From contig OY998179.1 in NCBI GenBank assembly GCA_963921935.1, forward strand, positions 61,858,222 through 61,922,221: DNA of 64,000 nucleotides, in the 5' to 3' direction. This stretch comes from Galeruca laticollis (lineage: Eukaryota > Arthropoda > Insecta > Coleoptera > Chrysomelidae). The notes below the pieces were generated by a model. The model saw only the letters and a program-made list of their open reading frames with translations. It was not told the DNA's origin and searched no databases. Position numbers and translations under genes: made by a program. This document shows, in pieces, positions 34,201 to 43,799 of the stretch. The stretch's first letter is position 1. The number at the start of each line of letters is the position of its first letter.

Positions 34201-34815
34201 TTGCGCCGTTTGGCCTTTTTCCCTCTGTGAGGTGCCAGGATGAAGAGGCGGAGGTTTTCTCCACTATTTTTCCGGTGAAAGTCTTGCTTTTTCTTTCCAT
34301 GAGTGGTCCCACGAGAAGCTAGGGTCATTACGGTCCACCGCTGCAGAGCCCCGCATGCAGAGGTAAGGGGTTCAATACAATGGAGTTCCCCCCGGTGCTC
34401 CAAGGTCGAAGCCAGTAAGGACTATTCTTCTATATAGCCACGCGTTCTTCGGCCTGGTTTCCCACCTTGACTTCAGGTTTTTAATGAGGTTGTCTCCTCT
34501 TGGTCCGGGCAGTAAAGCCAAGCCCCCCCCCCCCTTCCATCCCACTGGCCCGCGACACTTGACCACAGACAGCCAGGAGACATTGGTATAACAGGTGACT
34601 TCGATGTAAGCTCGAAATTTCACCCGGCATCGTAACCCTGTGTGCAATCCCACGATACTACAGCTGGGACAGTTAAAGTTGGTCCTCGGCAGGGTATTAA
34701 AGGGCTGCCAGTTGAGTTTTTAGACATAACGATGCCCAGATATTTCCTCACAGACCTCCTCATATAAAATCATCTCAGAGGCCCTTCTCCTATCCGCCAC
34801 CTGTAGACCCGCCGT
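31294..34815 (-). mobile_element. R1/I-type non-LTR retrotransposon with RNase H, nested in gypsy remnant
   Basis: Read on the minus strand. A decayed endonuclease start (about 34.8-34.4 kb) is followed by a GC-rich, frame-broken stretch; a linker (33.6-34.1 kb; EVRRLFNRAKPDGNW, HFPGSEP); RT finger and palm (33127-33540; SFRPTCLTSFLLKSMEKVVE, QHAYRANRSTETAL, CAFLDISGAFDNT); an RT thumb (32756-33013); RNase H (32000-32713 and 31671-32003; WYTDGSK, FQAEIFAI, HSDNQAAI, with the last block changed to GLLRITGNEEAN, losing the His and Asp); and a C-terminal knuckle (31386-31598; CRFCG.....HLVLEC). The 3' tail is (TCTAA)n at 31294-31312. The YADD region is missing. It is not active. Confidence 0.87.
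34523..34534. repeat. poly-C run
   Basis: Twelve consecutive C on the plus strand within the GC-rich part of the non-LTR element; a likely source of frameshift. Confidence 0.9.
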
Positions 34816-34822
34816 TGGTACT

Positions 34823-35047
34823 TCACCTCCTCCACATCAATAAATACCACGACAAACAGCGACGAACTACGTAAATATCTACTGATATGGCAGCAAAATA
34901 TTCTTGGGAATGGTTTTGGAAAATGGGAATGGTTTTAGAAAATGGAAATGGCTCTTGTTTCATATTATCATGGAAATACTTGGAGGCTATGTCAGGATTG
35001 AAGTAGGATTTGGTAGCTTCAGTGTCAATAAGCAGTTTAAGAGACAT
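34823..35047 (-). pseudogene. gypsy-type aspartic protease fragment
   Basis: The frame begins SLKLLIDTEATKSYFNPDIA. LLIDTGAT.S(F/Y)(I/F)NP is the active-site loop of retropepsins; here Gly of DTG is Glu, which would abolish activity. The downstream part diverges. Together with the RT at 30.3-31.2 kb on the same strand it marks one LTR element split by the 31.3-34.8 kb insertion. LTRs were not found. Confidence 0.62.
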
Positions 35048-35049
35048 GA

Positions 35050-36835
35050 GACACTAGATTAAGACAGTGATTATAAGAATTAATGAATTCAAATTATTTT
35101 TTTATTCAAGTTCATTTTCAATAGGGATGTACACCCATAAGTCATGTGAAAAATATATTATTCTCAATATTTAAAACATTCTAGTGAATAATATGATCCA
35201 ATCATAAGCACCTCAAAAATAAAATGTTCTTATTATGCCTTCAATGTTCATATAATAGTCCATTAGGAAAAGTTCAAATATTATTTTTTGTTCTATTAAT
35301 ACGCCCCTGCCCTTATGTGAGTCGGCATAGGTCCAGGTAATCATGAATCGTATGTAAATCAGAATGTGACACCTCTTGTGCCGCTCTATCTTATCCCCAA
35401 CAATTATTTGTAGTTTACTACTGTAAGAGCGCATTAGTTACTGCCATTCTTTGCAAATGGCGCTCAGTGGCGGTCTCATCGGCATCTACAGATAATTTTA
35501 ACTAGATATATTTCACTGACTGCTTTCCTCTTTACCACCTGATGAGATCAGATTTAGAACTATTGGTTTACCTAGTATTTATGAACGATCTAGTAAGTGG
35601 TTGTAAGCGGTTTACTGAAATTGTATAGCTGTCTGCGCTGCGGAAACCCGTGGAAGTTTAATCTTATTGAAAAGACAGGAGTCAAAGGGTAAATTCGTAA
35701 GGTTGTCAAATAAATTGCGATAATGCCTTCGGTTTTCATTTTAACGGCAGGTAAATAAACCATATCGGAAATTTATTGAATCCGACGAAGCTTCATTTTC
35801 GCACTTATGCACGAATATTTCCGTAGTAGATTACCGTAAATACATGCAGTCTGGAGCGAATTTTACTGTTATTAGCAGATTGAGCTTTTATTGAATGTTT
35901 TGCACTTACTTATGAACCATTTATAATAAACTTGTTTTTATAGTATTACCATCCGACTAACATTAAAGTTAATTACAATAGTAACTACCTAGGTAAATAC
36001 TTTTTATGTATTGCGTTCGTTTACTTTATAGTCACATATAAGTATTTGATGTTGGTTATTATTGATGAAATATAGATCCATATATCACATTTATTCCACA
36101 AGGTGCATCGAAAAGTTTATTCATACATACTATAACATTTTTTGTGATTTAAAGAAAGTAGATTGAACTTAACTGACGTAGAAAACGTCACAGTTATTTG
36201 AAATTTAGGTAAACCTAAAATCGACACCATTAAGATTGATTAGACAAATATCAACATAGGAATATTCACGATCCACTTACCTTGCGAATTGTATAGAAAA
36301 TTGTAGGACGATTTAAAACTAATGAACAAGAAATAAAAGAATCCACAAAAGCCTGACATACTTACAAGATTTGTAAAGATTGAAATTGGGGACAAAGGCT
36401 CGATGAAATCTCATCCCCTCCTCGTAATTCTACAATGCTGAGAAAAATGATTGATCCTATAACAATTTGTATAAAACTTGTATATCTATGAACATTGCAT
36501 CTCACTAATAAAGGGAATGGTTAAATACGTTTGTAAATAACTTTTCTTTATACCTATCTGAAAATACTATATTTACAGGCCTATTTAGCGCACCGAAAAT
36601 GGGCTTTTTCGTGGTCTATATGTCAATAGCTGCCCACTTGCATGTCACAATGAAATAATATGTTATTGACATTTCTCTAGAAATAGAAAATTGTTCGTTA
36701 ATTTCCTTAGCAACAGGGTATTCAAAAATGATTTCACCAGAGGCAAAAGTGAGTAAGTGTACAATAACTGCCCAAGAAGTCGCGTGAGAAATAAGAATGC
36801 CATTATCGTCTATTTTGCAACTGGAGCTAACAGAA
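35050..36835. other. unassigned AT-rich DNA
   Basis: Nothing recognised. The 73-residue minus frame at 35213-35434 could be part of the gypsy remnant but has no motif. Confidence 0.4.
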
Positions 36836-37321
36836 GAAACTTATAAATGTGAGTGATGATATTCCTCCTGTTTACTTATCAGAAAAAAGCTCATCCATGA
36901 AAGCTTCCACTGTGTGAGTCAATTTTCAATGTTGAAAACTTGTCTGGCGGTAAAAGAAAATGAAACTGTTAACAATTTGCCAAAAGCCACGGCATTTTTC
37001 AAACGAGAAAGTGTTGATTACACATCGAACTAGTCCAAAGTTTTACTGCTGACCAAGTCGTCAAATTCATACTTGAAGCACCAGACGAGAAGTGGTTATT
37101 ATTTAAAGTAATTTTAATATTTGGTATATTCGGTGCCTGCTGAAGAGATGCCTTGATTGGTCCGACTTTTGAAGACATGGAAGATAGTGGTCGGGCTTTG
37201 ATGATATTCCTTCAAGATGGCGAAAATTACAAATCAATTTTCACAATTGCAAAGGAAGGATGTACCTTTGATCTATGCGCTTTTTATCGTAAATATATTA
37301 ATCTAAGACCTACACAAATAA

Positions 37322-37652
37322 ATCATTGCACAGTTATACTGATCTTAAATGAAAAATTATATCCAGGATATCACCATAGGGTTAATAATATCTAAGCTTC
37401 AATATTTGTAATATCACATCTTCTTCTTTTTTCTATAAACATATATTAAGTCAATCACAAGTTAGGTCACTTCTTGGTCTAGCCAAAAATAACTATTAAA
37501 CATCAGGTAGGCATCAAATAAAATGTAACTTCTGTCATTCTGACGATGATATTGATTTATCGAAACAATTGTCAATTTTTTAGAATTTTCAATAACTTTT
37601 ATTATATTGTGGAATTAACTAGAAACCGCGAGTTTCATTTAAAACACTAGTA
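37322..37652 (+). repeat. Penelope-type terminal repeat inserted in the recombinase gene
   Basis: About 331 bp from ATCATTGCACAGTTATACTGA to CATTTAAAACACTAGT. It is the best-preserved copy, and the recombinase reading frame on both sides defines its approximate ends. No Penelope coding sequence is attached, so it behaves like a solo repeat or extreme 5' truncation. Confidence 0.85.
37530..37585 (+). ncRNA. hammerhead-ribozyme-like motif
   Basis: In order: TTCT (37530-37533), ATT, CTGACGA (37540-37546), stem GATA/TATC (37548-37561), GAAA (37562-37565), then ACAATTGTC, giving a 3-bp ACA/TGT stem III closed by a 2-base loop and the cleavage-site C (37573), then AAT, and AGAA (37582-37585) pairing with TTCT to extend stem I. 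This is the layout of type I minimal hammerheads reported in Penelope-like elements. Weak points: an unpaired T follows CTGACGA, and the stems are short. Activity is untested. Confidence 0.5.
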
Positions 37653-38019
37653 AAAGATTATTTATTGCGTATCGTAATGGTAGATGTTTAGCTCAACATG
37701 CAGTGTGTCATACAATCAGTAGTACAATAAAGCAGATTGCTTAATATCTGAAACTAGAAAATCCAGAAGATTCTAATGGACACGGCTTAAGACGATGTTC
37801 AGCATCTATCTTAGTCGATCGCGGAGGAAATTTGCTTACTCTAAAAACGCATAGAGGTTGGCGTTTCTCGATTGTAGCTGAAGGCTACATCGAAGAATCG
37901 GTAAGCAGAAAGGTTGAAATTTCTCGTAAAATGTTCAGCCATTTAAGAACAGTAAAAAGAAAGCCATCATCAGAATACAATGCAGTGGGGGAAAATCTAA
38001 AAATCAAAAACTGAATACT

Positions 38020-38229
38020 TCTACTAATATAGTAGCACCGTTAGAAAATGAAATAGCTGCTATAGGAATAGCTATTTACAACAACACAAATTGTACCATA
38101 AATATTTCAATTAACAACAATTAAAAATACTTCCATGTTTTCGTTTGTCCATCTTTAAAAATAAATGTTTCTTACCAATCTGTGGTTTTCAGGTAGATAT
38201 AATGAAAAATATGTTTCAATACAAATCCA
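38020..38229. other. unassigned AT-rich DNA
   Basis: Nothing recognised beyond the probable 3' untranslated part of the recombinase copy. Confidence 0.4.
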
Positions 38230-38420
38230 TAAGTGGTTTTCCGTACTTGAACGACTTCCCGTGGGAGCCGCAGTTCCGAATACGGGAGCTTGTCGTGCGC
38301 GCATGGAAATAGTAGTTTGTACAAGTGCGCAAAGCGTCATTTTTCCCAGGAGCGCTGAAGTTTGTGGCACAAGCCGTAAGCACTAGCGAGTGGGAAAAGT
38401 GCTTTGCTACAAGTTGTACA
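38230..38420. repeat. GC-rich imperfect palindromic patch
   Basis: Contains GACTTCCCGT / ACGGGAGCTTGTC (about 38249-38302) and TTTTCCCA / TGGGAAAA (38341-38348 and 38391-38398) as inverted pairs, with a GC content well above the surroundings. It resembles the other small fold-back repeats here, but I could not define its ends. Confidence 0.4.
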
Positions 38421-38875
38421 CAATTCTTTTTCTACAACCACGTTTATTAATGAGAGAGAGAAGTAACTTCTTTTTATTGCAATTTTGAACAAAAAGAATT
38501 TTAAAAATTCATATTGAATCTTGAAAAAAGTCAGTTGATAGTAAAATTTGAACATAGCGTGTACTTTTTCAACAAATATGAATGAAATTAAGAAAGGGCC
38601 TGTTTTGTGTATCAACATTTGAGGAGAAAAGCGTGTTGTGCCTAGTGGGTGTAGAAAAATTATATATTGAATACTTATGCGGTGAAGTGAATGAAAATAT
38701 GGACAGGAGAGGCACAGCCGAGCCTGGCCACTTCTTGAGGCATGAAAAAGCACTTTACTGCCATGGTATACACATAATTTTTTACCCTACACAATAATTG
38801 TTGGTAATATTTTATATAAAATTTTTATTTATAATATGAAATTCATTACTGTGAGTCACTATTTTTCTAAAGTGA
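38421..38875. other. unassigned AT-rich DNA
   Basis: Nothing recognised. Confidence 0.4.
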
Positions 38876-38897
38876 TCTTAAAAATCGGATTAAGTAT

Positions 38898-39425
38898 ATT
38901 TCAGTTAACAAAAGAGATTCCTTGCTTAGATAAGTTTGGTAACTGTAATTGCTCAGAAAAGGAAGTAGTTGAAGCTGTTGCCCCTACGTCTGCTATCCTA
39001 TTTTCTATTAAAAGAGTCGTCATTTCAGCAGTTTCAGTAGATGTAGATTCATTGATAGTCATAGTTGAAGACCCGGCCACATCGTTAGTGTTGAAAAGTT
39101 TTTTAACGACATTTATTCTATTATTTACACTATCTTCAACGTAGCCTTCCGCTACGCTGGTGGATTTCCATCCGCCGTGCCTTTTTAATGCTAGAATATC
39201 TGCTCCTGAATTGGCAAGGAGAGTGGCGGATGATCTTCTAAACGCATATCCTGTATATTCTTTAGCGTTACTTAATTTTAGGTAACTCACTATTTAAAAT
39301 GGACTTATCCCAATAGTGTGGTGTCCCACATTTTGTGCTGAACACTTTCCACTTTGATATCTCACAAATAATCGCCTAGAAGTGATATCAGGGTGACGAA
39401 GGTTGAAGTAGTTTTCGGAAATTTC
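38898..39425 (-). pseudogene. Crypton-type tyrosine recombinase, C-terminal half
   Basis: Third copy of the family, on the minus strand. From 39425: EISENYFNLRHPDITSRRLF, RYQSGKCSAQNVG, a stop after ISPF, then an open 129 codons: SYLKLSNAKEYTGYAFRRSS, ATLLANSGAD, LKRHGGWKST, VAEGYVEDS and a low-complexity Ser/Thr tail ending SFVN. HxxR is changed to YAFR (His lost); the HGGW His and the catalytic Tyr in EGYV remain. The N-terminal side is cut by the (AAT)n tract at 39430. Similar tails follow this family elsewhere in the window. Confidence 0.83.
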
Positions 39426-39431
39426 AACTAT

Positions 39432-39582
<151 letters not shown>

Positions 39583-41284
39583 TATTGCGATATCCATACT
39601 TTTTCCCTTCAAAATGACCATTTGTAATATGTATCTTCCCGATGTAAACTGGACACCGGCAGAATTATGAAACTGTATTAGACAATTCCTTCTGTTGGGT
39701 GATTTTAATTCAGATAATGAACTATGGGGTTCGACGAAAACATGCCCAGGAGGTAGAATCCTAGAGGATATAATAAATGAATGAGACCTGATCATTTTGA
39801 ATTCAGGAGAAGGAACATATCTCAATCTAAGATCAAACAATATGACTTCAATCGATCTAACCATTGCGTCAGCACAAATCGCACACAAATTCAACTGGTA
39901 CGTCAATGAAGAATGGAATTCAGATCATATTCCTCTATTCATTGAAATAGCAGATAAAAGCATACACAAAAGGCGTAGACAAAAATATATTTTCGATAAA
40001 GCTGACTGGACGCTTTATGGAAATACTTTAGATTCGCAAAACATAACAGGAGTATCAATCATGGAGCAAGTAGACGAATTAACCAATGCCATTCAAAATG
40101 CTGCTATTTTAAGTATACCTAAAACAAGTGGTTTGGTAAAAAAAAGAGTTCCTTGGTGGAACCCAGAATCGGAAGAGGCCATTAAAAGTAAAAAAAAGAC
40201 CCTTCAATTTATTTAAGAGAATGCCGAGCAACGATAACATGATTAACTTCAAAAGACTCAGAGCCAAAGCCCGTTTTCTTTTGGTGAAAATCAAAAGAGA
40301 ATCGTGGCAAGATTATGTCGGCACAATCGACTTAAATACCCCAACAAAAGAAATTTGGGAAAAGATTAGAAAATTTAAGGGATATAGCTTTAAAGTGACC
40401 TCACCCTTATTAATTATAAACGGTGGAGAAATTACGGGCGAAGGTAATATAGCAGAAGAACTTGCCAAATCATTTGCAACAGTAAGTGCCACCAATAATT
40501 ATAACCCAAATTTTGTACAACTTAAAACCATACAGGAAAGCACAACGATAAACTTCGAAACACGAGAAACCATACCATACAATAAACCATTCAGAGGAAC
40601 TTGATGAAACAATATCAACCACCAACAATTCAGCACCAGGTAGTGATGAGATCCCTTTTGAACTCCTTAGGCGCTTACCTGAAAATAAAAGAATATTTAT
40701 ATTAAATTTATTTAACAAAATATATATCAACGGTACTTACCCCACACAATGGAAGAACGCAATTATAATACCAATCCCAAAGCCCGAAAAAGATGCAAAA
40801 ATTCCATCTAGCTATCGACCCATCTCACTAACATGTTGTCTAGGTGAAATACTAGAAAAAATGGTTTGCGTAAGACTACTGCAACATCTGGAAAACGAAA
40901 AACTATTATCAAATTATCAAATGGGCTTCCGTAAAGGAAGATCCACTGTCGACCAACTCGTATTAATGGAGAACTACATAAAAAAAAAGTTTTTCTGAGA
41001 GATCACATACGGTAGCAATATTCTTCGATATAGAAAAAGCCTATGATACAACATGGAGATACGGGATTTTGAAAACGTAACATACATGGGCTTTTCGTGG
41101 CAACTTGCCGAAATTTGTTCGAAGCTTCCTAAATGAAAGGAAATTTAGCGTTAGAGTTAGAATTGAAACATCACGAAGGCATTATATGGAAAATGGAATC
41201 CCTCAAGGGGCAAACTTGAGTGTAATTCTATTCTTGGTAGCTGTCAACGGCTTGGTAAATGTTGTAAGCGAAAAAGTACAAAAA

Positions 41285-41875
41285 AGTCAATTATCTCAAT
41301 CCTCACCACCCCATACCCGTCAAATAGGTCGGACCAGCTAACCCTGCACTACGAACTCGGGCTTGGCACACTGTATAAGCCCAAGGGGCCCCACGACGTC
41401 TTCGACCGCTCGAGCCCGGAACAACCCCCCCCTTCCTCGAGGAAATTCCGCAGGGAGAATCCCGGGTTCTATAATTTTTTTTTTGTGCCATCAGGCACTG
41501 GTGACAGCAGCTGTACAGTTAGAGAAAAAAGGGACGATAGATAGAGTTACTACACTGGTAACAGAGAACTACTATATACATTACCCCAGATATAGGATAC
41601 TACTAGGAACTATAGGATAATACCGATTCGATACAATACAAGTTATTAGAGTGGTGACAGCGATTAATATCTTTGGTAGCTACATAGTGGTGTTTATTAG
41701 ATTGGAGACAGCCTGGGATATCAGCAACATCGGCTGAGTTTATCACGGCTTCACCAGAAGAACGAAAAAGAAAATACCCATTTATTAGAGTGGTGACATC
41801 AGTAAATAATAGGGATAATAGTGATACAATAAGTATATATCATTAGAGTGGTGACTGCACATATTATTACACTGG
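41285..41875 (+). mobile_element. unidentified insert between RT blocks
   Basis: About 590 bp of GC-rich then AT-rich sequence splits the RT between SEKVQK and the YVDD block. It begins with a CG-rich stretch (41330-41460) and then contains a recurring motif (T)TAGAGTGGTGACA near 41646, 41785 and 41842, with variants TTAGATTGGAGACA near 41696 and CACTGGTGACAGC near 41496. GTGGTGAC next to a terminal repeat recalls LTR/primer-site junctions, but no coding sequence or clear LTR pair is visible. Identity unknown. Confidence 0.45.
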
Positions 41876-43065
41876 TATGTATGTGGATGATCTGGCGATA
41901 TTTTACTCGTCGCCGCTTATGGAAGATATAGTCAGCACATTACAGAATAGCATAGATGCCATCGCAGAGTATTCGGAAAACAACGGTTTTAAAATATCGG
42001 TAGCCAAAACACATTGTATACACTTTTGCAAGCAAAAGAGAAGTCATCCTGAAACCATGCTGTACTTGTATGGAAATAATATCCAGATTGAAACATCTAC
42101 CAAATTCCTGGGTCTCATTTTTGACAAGAAACTTCTTTGGCAAGACCATATAAAAGAGCTTGCAGTGAACTGTAAAAAAGGTTAAATATCTTAAAAACCC
42201 TAGCCAATATCAATTGGGGAGCTGATATAACTGTACTGATAAATTTTTACAAAACGTACATATTATCAAAAATGGATTACGGGTCCATCATTTACGGCTC
42301 GGCAAGTGAATCTAGCTTGAAAGTACTGGAGCATATTCAAAGTACTGCCTTAAGATTGGCTCTAGGTGCATACAGAACAAGCCATTACCTTTCATTATGC
42401 TGTGAAGGAGGAGTAACACAACTTCGGCACAGAAGGCAAAACTTAATGTCAAATTACTACTGTAAAATTCTTAACAACCCTACAAATCCAGTTCATGAAA
42501 TACTATCTGCACAAGCGACACCTCTCCATACCCAACGAATTAGCAGTCTATCACTTCCTATAAGAACATCACTCTTACTGTCCTCCCTAAATATCAGCAC
42601 AGAGGAAAATGATGAAGGCCTAGAAGAACAGAAAAAGAGCATAAAAGAAAAAATTATGGACAAGTGGCAAGAAGAATGGACTGTAAATAATAGCTTCCTA
42701 AAACAAATACAAGCAAACATACAACTCAAACCAACAGAATATAAACTTCAAAAACGTAGGGATAAAGTGGTAATTACCCGGAAATAAAATTGGGCATACT
42801 AACCTGACCAGCTCTCACTTTCTTCTCGGTAGAAACCCACCTGTCTGTGAATACGGAAGACAAAACACCATAGGTCATCTAATAGTTGAATGCCCACTGC
42901 TTTCTCGTTCTGAGAATACAAAAGTGTAGTCTCAAATGTTGGGGGAGGTTTTTGGTTGGTAGGCCATAAAGGAGTACAACACTACCCGATTATACAACGG
43001 GTGAACATGAGTTTTCCCTCCTACAAATTAGAAGAGCCAATGACCAAAGCAGTCGATGCTCTATA

Positions 43066-43097
43066 ATAAAAAATAATAATAATAATAATAATAATAA
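43066..43097. repeat. (AAT)n tract, 3' tail of the non-LTR element
   Basis: About nine AAT units ending the element. I-type elements are known to end in TAA repeats. Confidence 0.9.
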
Positions 43098-43149
43098 GGG
43101 GAGGGGATAGATACGGAAGCTTCAAATCTGTGACTAAGTCGTGGCACTT

Positions 43150-43790
43150 CATTCCCTGAAACAGAAGGCTTCATTATAGGCATACAGGACCAGGTCATTG
43201 CCACAAAAAATTATCTTAAATATATAGCGAAAGACCCAAGTTTAACGGATGATAAATGCAGGAAATGTTTTCAAACATCTGAGACAATCCAACACATCAT
43301 TGGAGGATGTACAAGCCTAGCACACTCTGAATATCTACACCGCCACAACTGTGTGGCCAAAATTGTTCACCTGAAACTAGCATCTATCAACAAACTCTCA
43401 GAAGACCCGGTACCGTATTATCACTATACACCTGAAATATCTTGGAGAATGAGAGCTTCCGTCTATATTGGGACAGAACAGTACTAACGGACAGAACGGT
43501 GGTGACAAACCGTCCTGATGTTATCCTCTTTGACAAATCACGAAAAATTACATATATTATTGATGTCGCAGTCCCTAACTCCAACAATAATAATGAAACT
43601 TTTCAAACTAAGCTAACTAAATACGCAGACCTGGCCTTCCAGATTAAACAACAGTGAAAACAAGACATTAAAATAATCCTTCCATTAATTATCAGTACAA
43701 CTGGAATAGTACCCAACTCTCTTAAACATAATTTAACAACCCTCGGTCTGCAATCAGCATTAATAGCTGATATGCTTTCTATTTAAAAAA
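43150..43790 (+). pseudogene. R2/R4-type non-LTR C-terminus: zinc knuckle plus restriction-like endonuclease
   Basis: Reads ATKNYLKYIAKDPSL, then a CCHC knuckle CRKC....ETIQHIIGGC and HRHN (about 43250-43360); after a frameshift near 43440, LYWDRTVLTDRTVV, NRPDVILFDK and YIIDVAVPNS (43442-43657); then IILPLIISTTGIVPNSL and a stop near 43785. RPD....D....D.A.P is the PD-(D/E)XK-like catalytic segment of the single-ORF R2/R4/Dong lineage. RT is absent. It directly follows an (AAT)n tract. Confidence 0.8.
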
Positions 43791-43799
43791 ATATATTTT

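Larger units (their letters stand above)
36840..38013 (+). pseudogene. Crypton-type tyrosine recombinase, split by a repeat
   Basis: The same family as the fragment at 26.1 kb, covering more of the protein. Part 1 (to about 37320): PPVYLSEKSSSMKAST, FSMLKTCLAV, TAFFKRESVDY, FTADQVVKFILEAPDEKWLL, then FKVILIFGIFGAC without an intron, and ALIGPTFEDME and FYRKYINLRPTQ. Part 2 (from about 37652): RLFIAYRNGRC, IKQIA*YLKLENPED, NGHGLRRCSASILVDRG, LLTLKTHRGWRFS and VAEGYIEES. The HxxR block (HGLR), second His and Tyr are present. It is broken by stops (for example GAC*RDA and QIA*YL) and by the terminal-repeat insertion. The last 100 codons are open. Confidence 0.83.
39583..43097 (+). mobile_element. 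long non-LTR retrotransposon (I/Jockey-superfamily type) with (AAT)n tail
   Basis: Truncated within the APE-type endonuclease. Order: TICNMYLPD, LLGDFNSDNELWG, SIDLTI and SDHIPLF (39620-39940) carrying endonuclease residues; a linker (to 40600); RT with NSAPGSDEIPFELL, SYRPISLTCC, MGFRKGRSTVDQLV, FFDIEKAYDTTW and ENGIPQGANLSV (40610-41270); a 590-bp foreign insert (41285-41875); the catalytic YVDDLAIFY (41877); a thumb with LGAYRTS (42272-42787); a C-terminal RRDKVVITR and CEYC......HLIVECP (about 42830-42900). No RNase H domain is visible between thumb and C-terminus. The tail is (AAT)n at 43066-43097. There are frameshifts near 40215, 40603, 40990 and 42183. It is the most complete non-LTR copy here. 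Confidence 0.87.

Noticed and set aside
34005..34403. Overlapping ~100-codon frames on both strands in the GC-rich part of 34.0-34.7 kb
   Set aside because: High GC lowers stop frequency; the minus-strand linker and endonuclease traces of the non-LTR element explain the region better.
38165..38797. Several 70-140-codon frames around 38.2-38.8 kb as genes
   Set aside because: They overlap on both strands across a GC-rich palindromic patch and show no protein motif.
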